Source: Actinomycetes bacterium (GTDB lineage Bacteria > Actinomycetota > Acidimicrobiia > Acidimicrobiales > CADCSY01). From it: a DNA stretch of 48,575 nucleotides. The DNA lies in the NCBI GenBank assembly GCA_025464025.1, contig JAODBP010000213.1, positions 1 to 48,575 of the forward strand. The letters run 5' to 3'. This document shows positions 40,417 to 48,575 of this stretch, piece after piece (within the stretch, counting starts at the first letter, position 1; each line of letters starts with the position of its first letter). The notes beneath the pieces are model-generated. The model made no database searches, had not been told where the DNA came from, and was given only the letters and a program-made list of their open reading frames with translations. The translations under genes and the position numbers were made by a program.

Positions 40417-41235
40417 GTGAGCACAGTCGAAGCTGGGTCCACCTCCCTCCTGCGCGTCCGCAACCTCGAGGTGGTCTACGGCGGGGTGGCCCTCGTGCTC
40501 CGAGGGGTCAGCCTCGACGTCCCGACAGGTGGCGTGGCCGCCGTGCTCGGGGCCAACGGCGCCGGCAAGACCACGCTGCTCAGGGCCATCACCGGCCTGC
40601 TCGGCGTGCACCGGGGCGAGATCACCAAGGGCACCATCGAGCTCGACGGCAAGCGCATCGACGGGATGGAGCCGGCCGCCATCGTCCGGCTCGGCATGTC
40701 GCAGGTGATGGAGGGCCGGCGCACGTTCGCCGAGCTCACCGTCGACGAGAACCTCCGGGCCGGCGCCTACACCAAGGGCAACGGGCCGGAGACGAAGGCC
40801 AACTTCGAGAAGGTCATGGAGCTGTTCCCGGTGCTGGCCAAGCGGCGCAAGAGCGTGGCCGGCTACCTGTCGGGCGGTGAGCAGCAGATGCTGGTGATCG
40901 GCCGGGCCCTCATGCAGTCGCCCCGGCTCCTGCTGCTCGACGAGCCGTCGCTCGGCCTGGCCCCGCTGATCGTCGAGCAGGTGCGCGACATCATCCAGAA
41001 GGTCAACTCCGAGGGCACCTCGGTGGTGCTCGTCGAGCAGAACGCCACCATGGCGCTGTCGATCGCGACGGTCGGCTACGTGCTGGAGACGGGGCGGGTC
41101 GTGAAGGACGGGCCGGCCGAGCAGCTCCGCGACGACGCCGACATCCGCGAGTTCTACCTCGGCATCGCCGGCGAGGGCCGGCGCTCGTTCAAGGAGCTCA
41201 AGTCGTACCGCCGCCGGAAGAAGTGGTCGGCATGA
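40417..41235 (+). CDS. livF: Branched-chain amino acid-type ABC transporter ATPase, LivF
   Basis: A 272-residue ABC ATPase. Walker [10 protein letters not shown], signature [16 protein letters not shown], Walker [16 protein letters not shown] and the LivF-typical [15 protein letters not shown]. An extra basic C-terminus, [14 protein letters not shown], is unusual. The GTG start follows GAGGGGGG. It is the first gene of a six-gene operon; the next start overlaps its stop (ATGA). Confidence 0.93.
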   Translation: MSTVEAGSTSLLRVRNLEVVYGGVALVLRGVSLDVPTGGVAAVLGANGAGKTTLLRAITGLLGVHRGEITKGTIELDGKRIDGMEPAAIVRLGMSQVMEGRRTFAELTVDENLRAGAYTKGNGPETKANFEKVMELFPVLAKRRKSVAGYLSGGEQQMLVIGRALMQSPRLLLLDEPSLGLAPLIVEQVRDIIQKVNSEGTSVVLVEQNATMALSIATVGYVLETGRVVKDGPAEQLRDDADIREFYLGIAGEGRRSFKELKSYRRRKKWSA

Positions 41236-42005
41236 CCGAGGAGACCGCGCTGCTGTCGGTCCGCGACGTCACGCTCCGCTTCGGTGGCGTGGCGGCCCTC
41301 ACCGGCGTGTCGTTCGACGTGCGACCGGGTGAGCTGTTCGCCGTCATCGGCCCCAACGGCGCGGGCAAGACGTCGATCTTCAACTGCCTGAACGCGGTGT
41401 ACCGGCCCCAGCAGGGCTCGATCACGCTGGAGGGCACCGAGCTGGTCGGCCGCAAGCCCGGCTTCACGGCCAAGCTCGGGATCGCCCGCACGTTCCAGAA
41501 CCTGGGCCTGTTCACCAACCTCGACGTGGTCGACAACCTCATGCTCGGTCGCCACCTCCGCATGAAGACCGGCTTCCTCGCCGGAGCGGTGTGGCTGGGC
41601 CGGGCCCGCCGGGAGGAGGTCGAGCACCGCGGTCGGGTCGAGGAGATCGTCGAGCTGCTCGAGCTCGAGCCGTTCCGTCGGACCCACGTGGGGTCGCTGC
41701 CCTACGGGGTGCAGAAGCGCATCGAGCTGGGCCGGGCCCTGGCCATGGACCCGAAGTTGCTCCTGCTCGACGAGCCGGTGGCCGGCATGAACCTGGAGGA
41801 GACGGAGGACATGGCCCGGGCCATCCTCACCATCCAGGCCTCCGGCGTGTCGATGATCCTCGTCGAGCACGACATGCAGATGGTGATGGACATCGCCGAC
41901 CGGGTGATGGCGCTCGACTTCGGCGTGCCGATCGCCATCGGCACCCCGGCCGAGGTCCAGTCCGACGAGCGTGTGATCGAGGCCTACCTGGGGGTGGGTG
42001 GATGA
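41232..42005 (+). CDS. livG: Branched-chain amino acid-type ABC transporter ATPase, LivG
   Basis: A 257-residue ABC ATPase with Walker [10 protein letters not shown], LivG-type [12 protein letters not shown] and Walker [13 protein letters not shown]. The signature is [15 protein letters not shown], not LSGGQ; this variant occurs in some LivG proteins. The switch region is [16 protein letters not shown]. Paired with LivF to power LivHM. The start overlaps livF and the stop overlaps the acyl-CoA synthetase start. Confidence 0.92.
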   Translation: MTEETALLSVRDVTLRFGGVAALTGVSFDVRPGELFAVIGPNGAGKTSIFNCLNAVYRPQQGSITLEGTELVGRKPGFTAKLGIARTFQNLGLFTNLDVVDNLMLGRHLRMKTGFLAGAVWLGRARREEVEHRGRVEEIVELLELEPFRRTHVGSLPYGVQKRIELGRALAMDPKLLLLDEPVAGMNLEETEDMARAILTIQASGVSMILVEHDMQMVMDIADRVMALDFGVPIAIGTPAEVQSDERVIEAYLGVGG

Positions 42006-43771
42006 CGCAGCCGGCCCGCCTCCTCGAGCTGGCCGCCACCCAGCCGAACCGCGTCGCCTACCGGCGCAAGCGGCTCGGCGTGTGGGAGGAGACCACCTAC
42101 GCCCGGTACGCCCAGCGGGTCGCCGAGCTGGGCATGGGCCTCGTCGCCCTCGGCGTGCAACCGGGCGACCGGGTCGCCATCCAGAGCGACAACCGGCCCG
42201 AGTGGCTGCTGCTCGACCTCGCCGTGCAGGGGATCGGCGCCATCACCGTCGGCGTCTACCCGACCAGCCCGGAGGCCGAGCTGGCCCACGTGCTGGCCGA
42301 CTCCGGCGCCACCGTGCTGGTGGCCGAGGACGAGGAGCAGCTCGACAAGGCGATCGCCGTGCGGTCGCAGGCGCCGTCGCTGCGGGACCTCGTGGTGATC
42401 GACCCGCCGCCGACGATGGATGCGTCGGTCCGGCGCTTCGCCGACGTCATCGCCCCGCCCGACGGGTTCGCCCAACGGGTCGGGGAGCTCGACCCGGACG
42501 CCTGCGCCATCGTCGTCTACACGTCGGGCACGACAGGGCCGCCCAAGGGCGCCATGCTCAGCCACGCCAACCTCGATGCCGCGGCCGAGGCGGCGGCCAC
42601 CCTCAACGGCGAGCACCCCGACGACGAGGTGCTCTCGTACCTCCCGCTGTGCCACATCGCCGAGCGGATCCTCTCGGTCGTCGGCGCCCTGCGGGCCGGC
42701 TCCACGGTGAACTTCGGCGCGGGCGGCGACTCGTTCGCCGCCGACCTCCGCGAGGTGCAGCCGACGGTCTTCCTCGGCGTGCCCCGCGTGTGGGAGAAGG
42801 TGCTGGCCAGCACCGAGGTGCGCATCTCGGACGCGTCGTGGGCCAAGCGACGCACCTACCGGTTCTGGGTGGCCCAGGGTCGCAAGCGCGCCGTCCGTCG
42901 TCAGTCCGACCGCCTCACGTTCGTCGACAAGGCGGTGCTCGGGATCGGCTGGCTGGTGCTGTTCCGCAGCTTGCGCGAGAAGGTCGGCATGGCGCGGGTG
43001 CGCGATGCGCTCTCGGGTGCGGCGCCGATCTCGCCGGAGGTGCTCGAGTGGCTGTGGGCCATCGGGGTGCCGGTGCGCGAGGTGTACGGCCAGACCGAGA
43101 ACACGGCGATGGCCACCAACGTCCGGCGTGGGCACGTGCACATCGGGTCGGTGGGCCAGGCGCTCCCCGGCGTCGAGGTCCGGCTGGCCGACGACGGCGA
43201 GGTCCTCACCCGGTCGGCCGGCAACTTCCTCGGCTACTGGGGCAACGAGGCGGCCACCGCCGAGGTGCTCGACGAGGAGGGCTGGCTCCACACGGGCGAC
43301 GTCGGCACGCTCGACGCCGACGGCTTCCTCACCATCACCGATCGCAAGAAGGACATCATCGTCACCGCCGGAGGCAAGAACATCGCCCCGTCGGAGATCG
43401 AGAACCGGCTGAAGGTGTCGCCGTTCATCCGCGAGGCCATCGTGGTCGGCGACCGCCGGAAGTTCGTGTCCGCCCTCATCGGCATCGAGCCCGACACGGT
43501 GGCGGACTGGGCCGGGCGCCAGCAGCTCTCGTTCACGACGTTCCGCGACCTCACGACCAAGCCGGAGGTGCAGGCCCTGGTGCGGGCCGCGGTCGACGGC
43601 GTGAACGCCCACCTGGCCCAGGTCGAGGAGATCAAGGCGTTCCGGCTCCTGCCGGCCGAGCTCGACGAGGAGGAGGGCGAGCTGACCGCCACCCAGAAGG
43701 TCAAGCGCGCTGCCATCGAGCGCCGCTACGCCCCCCTCATCGAGGAGATGTACTCGGGGGCGACGCAATGA
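42002..43771 (+). CDS. AMP-forming acyl-CoA synthetase embedded in the liv operon
   Basis: A 589-residue ANL-superfamily enzyme. The P-loop YTSGTTGPPKGAMLSH starts at residue 173; VYGQTENTAMA, GWLHTGDVGTLDADGFLTIT and DRKKDIIVTAGGKNIAPSEIE complete the core. The C-terminal TATQKVKRAAIE carries the catalytic lysine. It resembles long-chain FadD enzymes in length and in ending with KVKR. The start and stop both overlap neighbouring transporter genes by ATGA, so import and CoA activation are coupled. The substrate (fatty, branched or aromatic acid) is unknown. Confidence 0.92.
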   Translation: MTQPARLLELAATQPNRVAYRRKRLGVWEETTYARYAQRVAELGMGLVALGVQPGDRVAIQSDNRPEWLLLDLAVQGIGAITVGVYPTSPEAELAHVLADSGATVLVAEDEEQLDKAIAVRSQAPSLRDLVVIDPPPTMDASVRRFADVIAPPDGFAQRVGELDPDACAIVVYTSGTTGPPKGAMLSHANLDAAAEAAATLNGEHPDDEVLSYLPLCHIAERILSVVGALRAGSTVNFGAGGDSFAADLREVQPTVFLGVPRVWEKVLASTEVRISDASWAKRRTYRFWVAQGRKRAVRRQSDRLTFVDKAVLGIGWLVLFRSLREKVGMARVRDALSGAAPISPEVLEWLWAIGVPVREVYGQTENTAMATNVRRGHVHIGSVGQALPGVEVRLADDGEVLTRSAGNFLGYWGNEAATAEVLDEEGWLHTGDVGTLDADGFLTITDRKKDIIVTAGGKNIAPSEIENRLKVSPFIREAIVVGDRRKFVSALIGIEPDTVADWAGRQQLSFTTFRDLTTKPEVQALVRAAVDGVNAHLAQVEEIKAFRLLPAELDEEEGELTATQKVKRAAIERRYAPLIEEMYSGATQ

Positions 43772-44664
43772 GCGACTTCCTCCAGGTGAGCCTGCAGGGC
43801 GTGGCGGCCGGCTCGAAGTACGCGCTCGTCGCCCTCGGCTTCGTCGTCATCTTCAAGGCCACCGGCGTCATCAACTTCGCCCAGGGCGGCTTCGTGCTCT
43901 TCGGCGCCTACATCGCCTACAACGTCGGTGAGACGTGGGGCCTGCCGTTCGGGTTCGCGGTCGTCATCGCCATGCTCGGTGGCGCCCTCATCGGCGCCAC
44001 GGTGGAGCGGGTCGCGCTGCGGCCCATGATCGGCCAACCACCGTTCACGGCGATCATGATCACCATCGGCGTGCTGTTCGTGCTCGAGCAGGTCGTCACG
44101 TCGATCTGGGGCTTCAACACGCTCGACCTCGGCGACCCGTGGGGCAACCACACCGTCCACCTGGGCGACATCACCATCGCGACCCGCAACCTGTGGGCGG
44201 TGGGGCTCGCCATCGCCGCCCTCCTGGCCTTCTTCCTCTTCTTCCGCTACTCGAGCACCGGCGTGGCCATGCGGGCCACCGCCCTCGATCCCGAGGCGGC
44301 GCTGGCCCAGGGCATCAGCCCCGGTCGGGTCTACACGCTGGCCTGGGCCGTGTCCGGCGCCGTGGCCGCCCTGGCCGGCATCACCCTCGCCTCCGGGCAG
44401 GGCGCCCTCAGCCCGGGCATCGGCTACGTGGCCCTCGCCGCCTTCCCGGCCATCATCCTCGGCGGCCTCGACTCGCCGGCCGGCGCCGTGCTCGGCGGCG
44501 TGCTGATCGGCGTGAGCCAATCCCTCACCGCCCGCTACCTCGACGGCCGGTGGGACTGGCTGGGCGCCAACTTCCACACCGTCATGCCCTACGTCCTGAT
44601 GATCCTCATCCTCCTGGTGCGGCCCTACGGGCTGTTCGGCACCAAGGAGGTGCAGCGGGTGTGA
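43768..44664 (+). CDS. livH: Branched-chain amino acid-type ABC permease, LivH
   Basis: A 298-residue permease with about eight helices. GVAAGSKYALVALGFVVIFK, TGVINFAQGGFVLFGAYIAY and ATALDPEAALAQGISPGRVY are LivH hallmarks; AFPAIILGGLDSPAGAVLGG follows. It forms the channel with LivM. Coupled on both sides (ATGA/GTGA overlaps). Confidence 0.94.
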   Translation: MSDFLQVSLQGVAAGSKYALVALGFVVIFKATGVINFAQGGFVLFGAYIAYNVGETWGLPFGFAVVIAMLGGALIGATVERVALRPMIGQPPFTAIMITIGVLFVLEQVVTSIWGFNTLDLGDPWGNHTVHLGDITIATRNLWAVGLAIAALLAFFLFFRYSSTGVAMRATALDPEAALAQGISPGRVYTLAWAVSGAVAALAGITLASGQGALSPGIGYVALAAFPAIILGGLDSPAGAVLGGVLIGVSQSLTARYLDGRWDWLGANFHTVMPYVLMILILLVRPYGLFGTKEVQRV

Positions 44665-45776
44665 CCAAGTCGAAGGCCATGGTCACGAAGTACGAGGACG
44701 ACGTCCGGCTGTTCCGGCGGTCGCGGTGGATGCAGGTCGGCATCGTCGCCCTGCTCGCCCTCTACCTGCTCGCGCCGTCGGTGCTCACCGACTTCCAGCT
44801 CGACGTGATGAACCGCGTCGGCTACTTCGCCATCGGGGCCATCGGCCTCAACCTCCTCACCGGCTACACCGGCCAGGTCTCGCTCGGCCACGCCTTCTTC
44901 GTGGGCGTGGGCGCCTACGTGGCCGCCTACTTCGGCACCCAGCACGGCTGGCCGCTGCTGGCCTGGCTGCCGATGGCCGCGCTGGTGGGCGGCGTGATCG
45001 GCGCCGTCATCGGCCCGTTCGCCCTCCGCCTGCGGGGCCACTACCTGGCCATCATCACGCTGGGGTTGCTGTTCGTCGGCCAGCACATCTTCGACAACTG
45101 GGAGTCGGTCACCGGCGGCGGCGCCGGCACCAACGTCACCGCCCCGGTGAAGATCGGCCCGCTCGACTTCGCCGACCTCCACGTCGGGGCCACCGTCTAC
45201 AGCCGCAACGAGTCGCTGTTCTTCCTCATCTGGGCCGTGGTCGCCATCGTGCTGCTGCTGGCCCGCAACGTCGTGCGGACCCGGCCGGGACGGGCCCTCC
45301 AGGCCGTCCGCGACCGCGACCTCGCGGCCGAGATCATCGGCGTGAGCCAGGCCCGGTACAAGGTGAGCGCCTTCGCCGTGTCGAGCATGCTGGCCGCCGT
45401 CGCCGGCGGGTTCTACGCCGTCATCCAGCAGTACGTGAACCCGAGCGAGTTCGGCGGCCAGGTCGGCCTGTTCCTCTCGATCCAGTTCATCGCCATCATC
45501 ATCGTGGGCGGGGTCGGCACGCTGTTCGGCTCGGTGCTCGGCGCCTTCGTCGTCGGCGCCCTGCCCCGCGTGATCGAGAACCTGGGCACCAACGTCGACC
45601 TGCCGTTCGTGTCCGGCGACAAGGGCGGCGACCCCGGCTTCCTCACCGTCTTCTCGCTGAACCAGATGCTCTTCGGCGTGTTGATCGTCCTGTTCCTGCT
45701 GTTCGAGCCACGCGGGCTGGCCGCCGTGTGGTTGCGCCTCAAGGCGTACTTCAAGTCCTGGCCGTTCTCGTACTGA
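44661..45776 (+). CDS. livM: Branched-chain amino acid-type ABC permease, LivM
   Basis: A 371-residue permease. After a charged N-terminus come helices with AIGLNLLTGYTGQVSLGHAF, GPFALRLRGHYLAIITLG, AVRDRDLAAEIIGVSQARYK and IIIVGGVGTLFGSVLGAFVV, all typical of LivM. The loop between helices near residue 150 (SVTGGGAGTNVTAPVKIGP) matches the family. The GTG overlaps the livH stop. Confidence 0.93.
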   Translation: MTKSKAMVTKYEDDVRLFRRSRWMQVGIVALLALYLLAPSVLTDFQLDVMNRVGYFAIGAIGLNLLTGYTGQVSLGHAFFVGVGAYVAAYFGTQHGWPLLAWLPMAALVGGVIGAVIGPFALRLRGHYLAIITLGLLFVGQHIFDNWESVTGGGAGTNVTAPVKIGPLDFADLHVGATVYSRNESLFFLIWAVVAIVLLLARNVVRTRPGRALQAVRDRDLAAEIIGVSQARYKVSAFAVSSMLAAVAGGFYAVIQQYVNPSEFGGQVGLFLSIQFIAIIIVGGVGTLFGSVLGAFVVGALPRVIENLGTNVDLPFVSGDKGGDPGFLTVFSLNQMLFGVLIVLFLLFEPRGLAAVWLRLKAYFKSWPFSY

Positions 45777-45801
45777 CAACACACCCTTGGGGGGTACCGA
45801 A

Positions 45802-47097
45802 GTGATCCGACGATCCAAGTGGGCGAAGCTGCTCGTACCGCTGGCCGCGCTCTCGCTGCTGGCGGTGGCGTGCGGCGGCAGCGGCAGCGACGACTCGTCC
45901 AGCACCACCACCGTCGCCGGCGGCGGAGGCAACGAGGGCAAGGCCCCGGCCGCCGCGCCCGGCTTCGACGGCACCACCATCACCCTGGGCGTCATCACGC
46001 CCCAGACCGGGCTGGCCGCCGTGATCGGCAAGCCGCTCACCAACGGCAACCAGGTCTTCGTCGACGCCATCAACGCCAAGGGCGGCATCGCCGGCAAGTA
46101 CAAGCTGGCGCTCAAGGTCGTCGACAGCCAGTACCAGCCCCAGACCGGCGTGCAGCAGTACAACGCCACCAAGGGCAGCGTCGCCGCCTACGTGCAGATC
46201 CTCGGCACGGGCGTCGTCAACGCCATCCTCCCGCAGCTGAAGACCGACAAGATCGTGGCCGGCCCGGCCTCGCTCGACTCGTTCTGGGTGCCCGAGCAGC
46301 AGCTCATGGCGCTGGGTGCGCCGTACCAGGTGCAGGCCATCAACGCGATGGACTACTGGGTCAACCAGCAGGGTCACAAGGACTCGAAGATCTGCGTGAT
46401 GTACCAGGACGACCCGTACGGCAAGGCCGGCCTCGAGGGCGTGAAGTTCGCCGCCGACGACATGGGCTTCTCGATCACCAAGGAGGTCACGTTCGCCGTG
46501 ACCGACACGGAGTTCGGCGCCCAGATCAACCAGCTCAAGGCCTCGGCCTGCGAGATGGTGTACCTCGTCGGCCTGCCCAGCGCGACCAGCCCGATCATGG
46601 GTGCGGCCGAGCAGACCGGGTTCGCCCCCCAGTGGATCGGCCAGTCGCCCACGTGGGTCGGCCTCTTCTCGGGCAACACCTACATGCAGCAGCACTTCCT
46701 GATCATCAACGAGGGTCCGGAGTGGGGCGACACGAGCTCGCCGGGCATGAAGCAGATGCTCGACGACATCACCGCCTACGACAAGACCAAGCAGCAGCCC
46801 GACATCTACTTCGCGTTCGGCTACGCCCAGGCGTGGTCGATGGCGCAGATCCTCGAGAAGGCCGTGGCCAACGGCGACCTGTCCCGCGACGGGATCGTCG
46901 CGGCCATGAACGGGGTCGGCACCATCAAGACCGGCGGCCTGCTCGGCGACTACGAGTACGGCAAGCCGGCCGACCGCGTCCCGCCCCGTGCGGGTCGCAT
47001 CTTCAAGGTCGACCCGGCCACGCCCGGCGGCCTGAAGGCGGTCACGGCCGCGGAGTTCACCTCGGACGCGGCCAAGAAGTTCAAGTTCGCGTTCTAG
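45802..47097 (+). CDS. livK: Leu/Ile/Val-type substrate-binding lipoprotein, LivK-like
   Basis: A 431-residue binding protein. The lipoprotein signal (KLLVPLAALSLLAVACGG) ends at Cys24, followed by a Ser/Thr-rich linker. The binding domain begins ITLGVITPQTGLAAVIGKPL and has AINAKGGIAGKYKLALKVVD; VGLPSATSPIMGAAEQTGF lies in the second lobe. Ligand is not readable; the operon's acyl-CoA synthetase suggests a carboxylic acid. GTG at 45802 with GGGGGG 7 nt upstream is preferred over TTG 45787. Its stop overlaps the HEAT gene's stop (CTAG). Confidence 0.9.
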   Translation: MIRRSKWAKLLVPLAALSLLAVACGGSGSDDSSSTTTVAGGGGNEGKAPAAAPGFDGTTITLGVITPQTGLAAVIGKPLTNGNQVFVDAINAKGGIAGKYKLALKVVDSQYQPQTGVQQYNATKGSVAAYVQILGTGVVNAILPQLKTDKIVAGPASLDSFWVPEQQLMALGAPYQVQAINAMDYWVNQQGHKDSKICVMYQDDPYGKAGLEGVKFAADDMGFSITKEVTFAVTDTEFGAQINQLKASACEMVYLVGLPSATSPIMGAAEQTGFAPQWIGQSPTWVGLFSGNTYMQQHFLIINEGPEWGDTSSPGMKQMLDDITAYDKTKQQPDIYFAFGYAQAWSMAQILEKAVANGDLSRDGIVAAMNGVGTIKTGGLLGDYEYGKPADRVPPRAGRIFKVDPATPGGLKAVTAAEFTSDAAKKFKFAF

Positions 47098-47735
47098 GAC
47101 TCGTCATCTGAGGGATCGGCAGGCGGCGGGAGCAGGTCTTCCGCCGCCTGCCGGACCTGCCAGTCGCGGTCCTCGAGCGCGTGCTCGAGGGCGGCGGTGA
47201 CCTCCGGCCCCTCGAACGGGGCCAGGGCCAGCACGGCCCGGCGCCGCACCGCCGGCTTGTCACCGGTTGCGGTGAGGATCGCCGGCAGGCCGGCGTCGTC
47301 GCCGATGGCGCCGAGGGCGGCGACGGCGGCCTCCCGCACGAGGGGGTCCTCGTGCCCGGTCACCAGGCCGGCGAGGGCCTCGACCGCGCCGTCCTCGGGC
47401 GGCTGCCGCTCGCCGCACGCCCACGCCGCCTGCTCGGCCACGTCGTCGTCGGCGTCGGCCAGGAGGGCCACCAGGGCGACCTCGGTGCGGTCGACGGCGA
47501 GGGCCACGGCGCGGCGGCGGACGACCGGGTCGGGGTCGGCCAGGGCGGCCCGGGCGTCGTCGTCGGTGAGCCGGTCCATGCGGGCGAGGGCGCCGAGGGC
47601 GGTGGCCCGGACCCCGGCATCGGGGGCGGCCAGGAGGGCGCGCGCCGTGGGCTCGTCGGCGGCGTGGCCGGCCACGGCCGCTCTGCCCCGCTCACCCAAG
47701 CCGTCGTCGGCTACCGTCCGGCTCTCGTCACCCAC
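47094..47735 (-). CDS. HEAT-repeat (PBS-lyase-like) protein
   Basis: A 213-residue protein made of about six HEAT-type helical repeats of roughly 30 residues (DAGVRATALGALARM, DPDPVVRRRAVALAV, ADDDVAEQAAWACGE, HEDPLVREAAVAALG, DKPAVRRRAVLALA, DRDWQVRQAAEDLL). Such scaffolds mediate protein binding; no enzymatic residue is seen. The GTG at 47735 is chosen as it precedes the first repeat and clears the divergent tetR start by 34 bp. Tail-to-tail with livK. Confidence 0.8.
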   Translation of the reverse strand: MGDESRTVADDGLGERGRAAVAGHAADEPTARALLAAPDAGVRATALGALARMDRLTDDDARAALADPDPVVRRRAVALAVDRTEVALVALLADADDDVAEQAAWACGERQPPEDGAVEALAGLVTGHEDPLVREAAVAALGAIGDDAGLPAILTATGDKPAVRRRAVLALAPFEGPEVTAALEHALEDRDWQVRQAAEDLLPPPADPSDDES

Positions 47736-47769
47736 TGGCCGACAGTGTGGTCCGGGTTCGGAGCGTCCC

Positions 47770-48405
47770 GTGGAGCAGCGGAAGTCGTCGAAGCGCCAGG
47801 CCCAGGCCGCGGCCACCCAGGAGCTGCTCCTGGCCGCGGCGCACGAGGTCTTCGCCGAGCGGGGCTACCAGGCCGCCACGGTCGGGTTGATCACGGCCCA
47901 GGCCAACACCGCGCACGGCACGTTCTACCTGTACTTCCGCAACAAGGAGGACGTCTTCGCCAAGGTGGTGGAGAGCGTCGTGCTCGAGATGTACGACCAC
48001 ACCTGGTCGGTCGAGCACCTCCGCGGCTCGCAGCGTGAGGTGCTCGAGCGCACGCTCCGGGGCTACCTCGAGGTGTTCGTGCGCCACGCCGGGATCTGGC
48101 GCTGCCTGCTCGAGGGGGCGTTCACCACGCCCTCCATCGAGGCGGCGTGGGGCGAGCTGCGGGCCGGCTTCATCTCTCGTACGGCCCGGTCGCTGGCCCA
48201 CCTCCGCGACGCCGGGCTCATCCGCGCCGTCGACGTCGATGTGACGGCCAACGCCCTCGGCGGCATGGTCGAGTGGGCGGCGACCACCCAGTTCGTCCTG
48301 CGCATGTCGCCCGTGGCCGACACGACGCTCGACGAGACGGTCGCCACGCTCACCGACCTCTGGTACCACGCCCTCTTCATCGACGTGCGCGCCGAGCGTC
48401 CGTAG
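47770..48405 (+). CDS. TetR-family transcriptional regulator
   Basis: A 211-residue regulator. The N-terminal helix-turn-helix spans about residues 15-60 (TQELLLAAAHEVFAERGYQA, TAHGTFYLYFRNKEDVFAKV). The C-terminal ligand/dimer domain is helical, with YLEVFVRHAGIWRCLLEGAF. Many TetR proteins of this type sense acyl-CoAs or fatty acids. It lies next to the liv/acyl-CoA synthetase operon, whose promoter carries a TetR-type palindrome; that link is inference. GTG start. Confidence 0.88.
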   Translation: MEQRKSSKRQAQAAATQELLLAAAHEVFAERGYQAATVGLITAQANTAHGTFYLYFRNKEDVFAKVVESVVLEMYDHTWSVEHLRGSQREVLERTLRGYLEVFVRHAGIWRCLLEGAFTTPSIEAAWGELRAGFISRTARSLAHLRDAGLIRAVDVDVTANALGGMVEWAATTQFVLRMSPVADTTLDETVATLTDLWYHALFIDVRAERP

Positions 48406-48506
48406 GTCAGCGCGGGTCGCCGCCGCTGAGGAGTTCGGGCGTTCTCGTCAGGGGTGAAGGGCAAAGGACGCTCTGAGGCGAGTTGGGCGCGCCCGAGTCC
48501 CGCGCT

Positions 48507-48558
48507 CGAACTGGCGACGGATTGACAACAGAAACGTTGTCAATCCGTCGCCGGTTCG
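48507..48558. repeat. Long inverted repeat, 23-bp arms with one mismatch
   Basis: The arms at 48507-48529 and 48536-48558 pair over 23 bp with a single mismatch around the 6-nt loop AGAAAC. The core reads TTGACAAC...GTTGTCAA. The tail 48406-48575 contains no gene that can be supported. It may be a bidirectional terminator, an operator or a mobile palindromic repeat. Confidence 0.65.
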
Positions 48559-48575
48559 GGAAGCACCAGGTCCGG

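Noticed and set aside
48406..48575. A further gene at the right edge
   Set aside because: No frame in this stretch shows a start with ribosome binding site or a recognisable protein; only the inverted repeat stands out.

Overview
The window is a GC-rich (about 70 %), tightly packed stretch of an actinobacterial chromosome. WhiB proteins, a DUF222/13E12-type HNH gene, a mycobacterial-style LexA box, a sigE-anti-sigma-htrA block, SenX3/RegX3-type regulators and a MutT-like gene near ppk all point to Actinomycetota. The mix fits a member of class Acidimicrobiia best; that placement is inference. No rRNA, tRNA, CRISPR or insertion sequence was seen.

Layout: (1) 1-6 kb: end of a MoxR/chelatase-like AAA ATPase, a pentapeptide-repeat protein, a broken ORF, an SOS-box-controlled HNH gene, a Nei-type DNA glycosylase and the VWA partner of the ATPase. 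(2) 6-12 kb: whiB, a formiminotransferase-like gene, tatA, an ECF sigma factor (sigE-like) with its anti-sigma factor, a second whiB, htrA, a hypothetical gene and a ROK sugar kinase. (3) 11.8-29.8 kb: a phosphate island. pstCAB-pstS runs on the minus strand, followed by a Tat-exported phospholipase/phosphatase. On the plus strand come ppk1, a CYTH-CHAD protein and a NUDIX hydrolase, then pstS-pstC-pstA-pstB-phoU-phoU-surE-senX3-regX3. (4) 29.8-40 kb: mixed housekeeping genes (MFS protein, phosphoesterase, SixA phosphatase, membrane acyltransferase, DUF2342 protein, epimerase, GNAT, second HtrA-like protease, moaE, mreB, merR/hspR-like, hsp20). (5) 40.4-47.1 kb: livFG, an acyl-CoA synthetase, livHM and livK, followed by a HEAT-repeat gene and a TetR regulator.

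The regulatory layer is unusually readable. Three phosphate promoters (pstS1, pstC1, pstS2) carry GTTCACC-like units at 11-bp intervals, ending exactly 9 nt before a TANNNT-like -10 box. Further arrays lie between the phospholipase and ppk and upstream of sixA. Three ECF promoters with the same 16-nt spacer (GGGAACY-N16-CGTW) sit upstream of sigE, htrA and the second whiB. A perfect SOS box overlaps the start of the HNH gene. Many genes begin 6-7 nt after a TANNNT box, which suggests leaderless mRNAs. Most convergent gene pairs have stop codons that overlap or lie within 6 bp of each other.

Together the phosphate genes form a complete circuit: sensing (SenX3-RegX3, PhoU), uptake (two Pst transporters), scavenging (phospholipase, SurE) and storage (PPK1, CYTH-CHAD, NUDIX).
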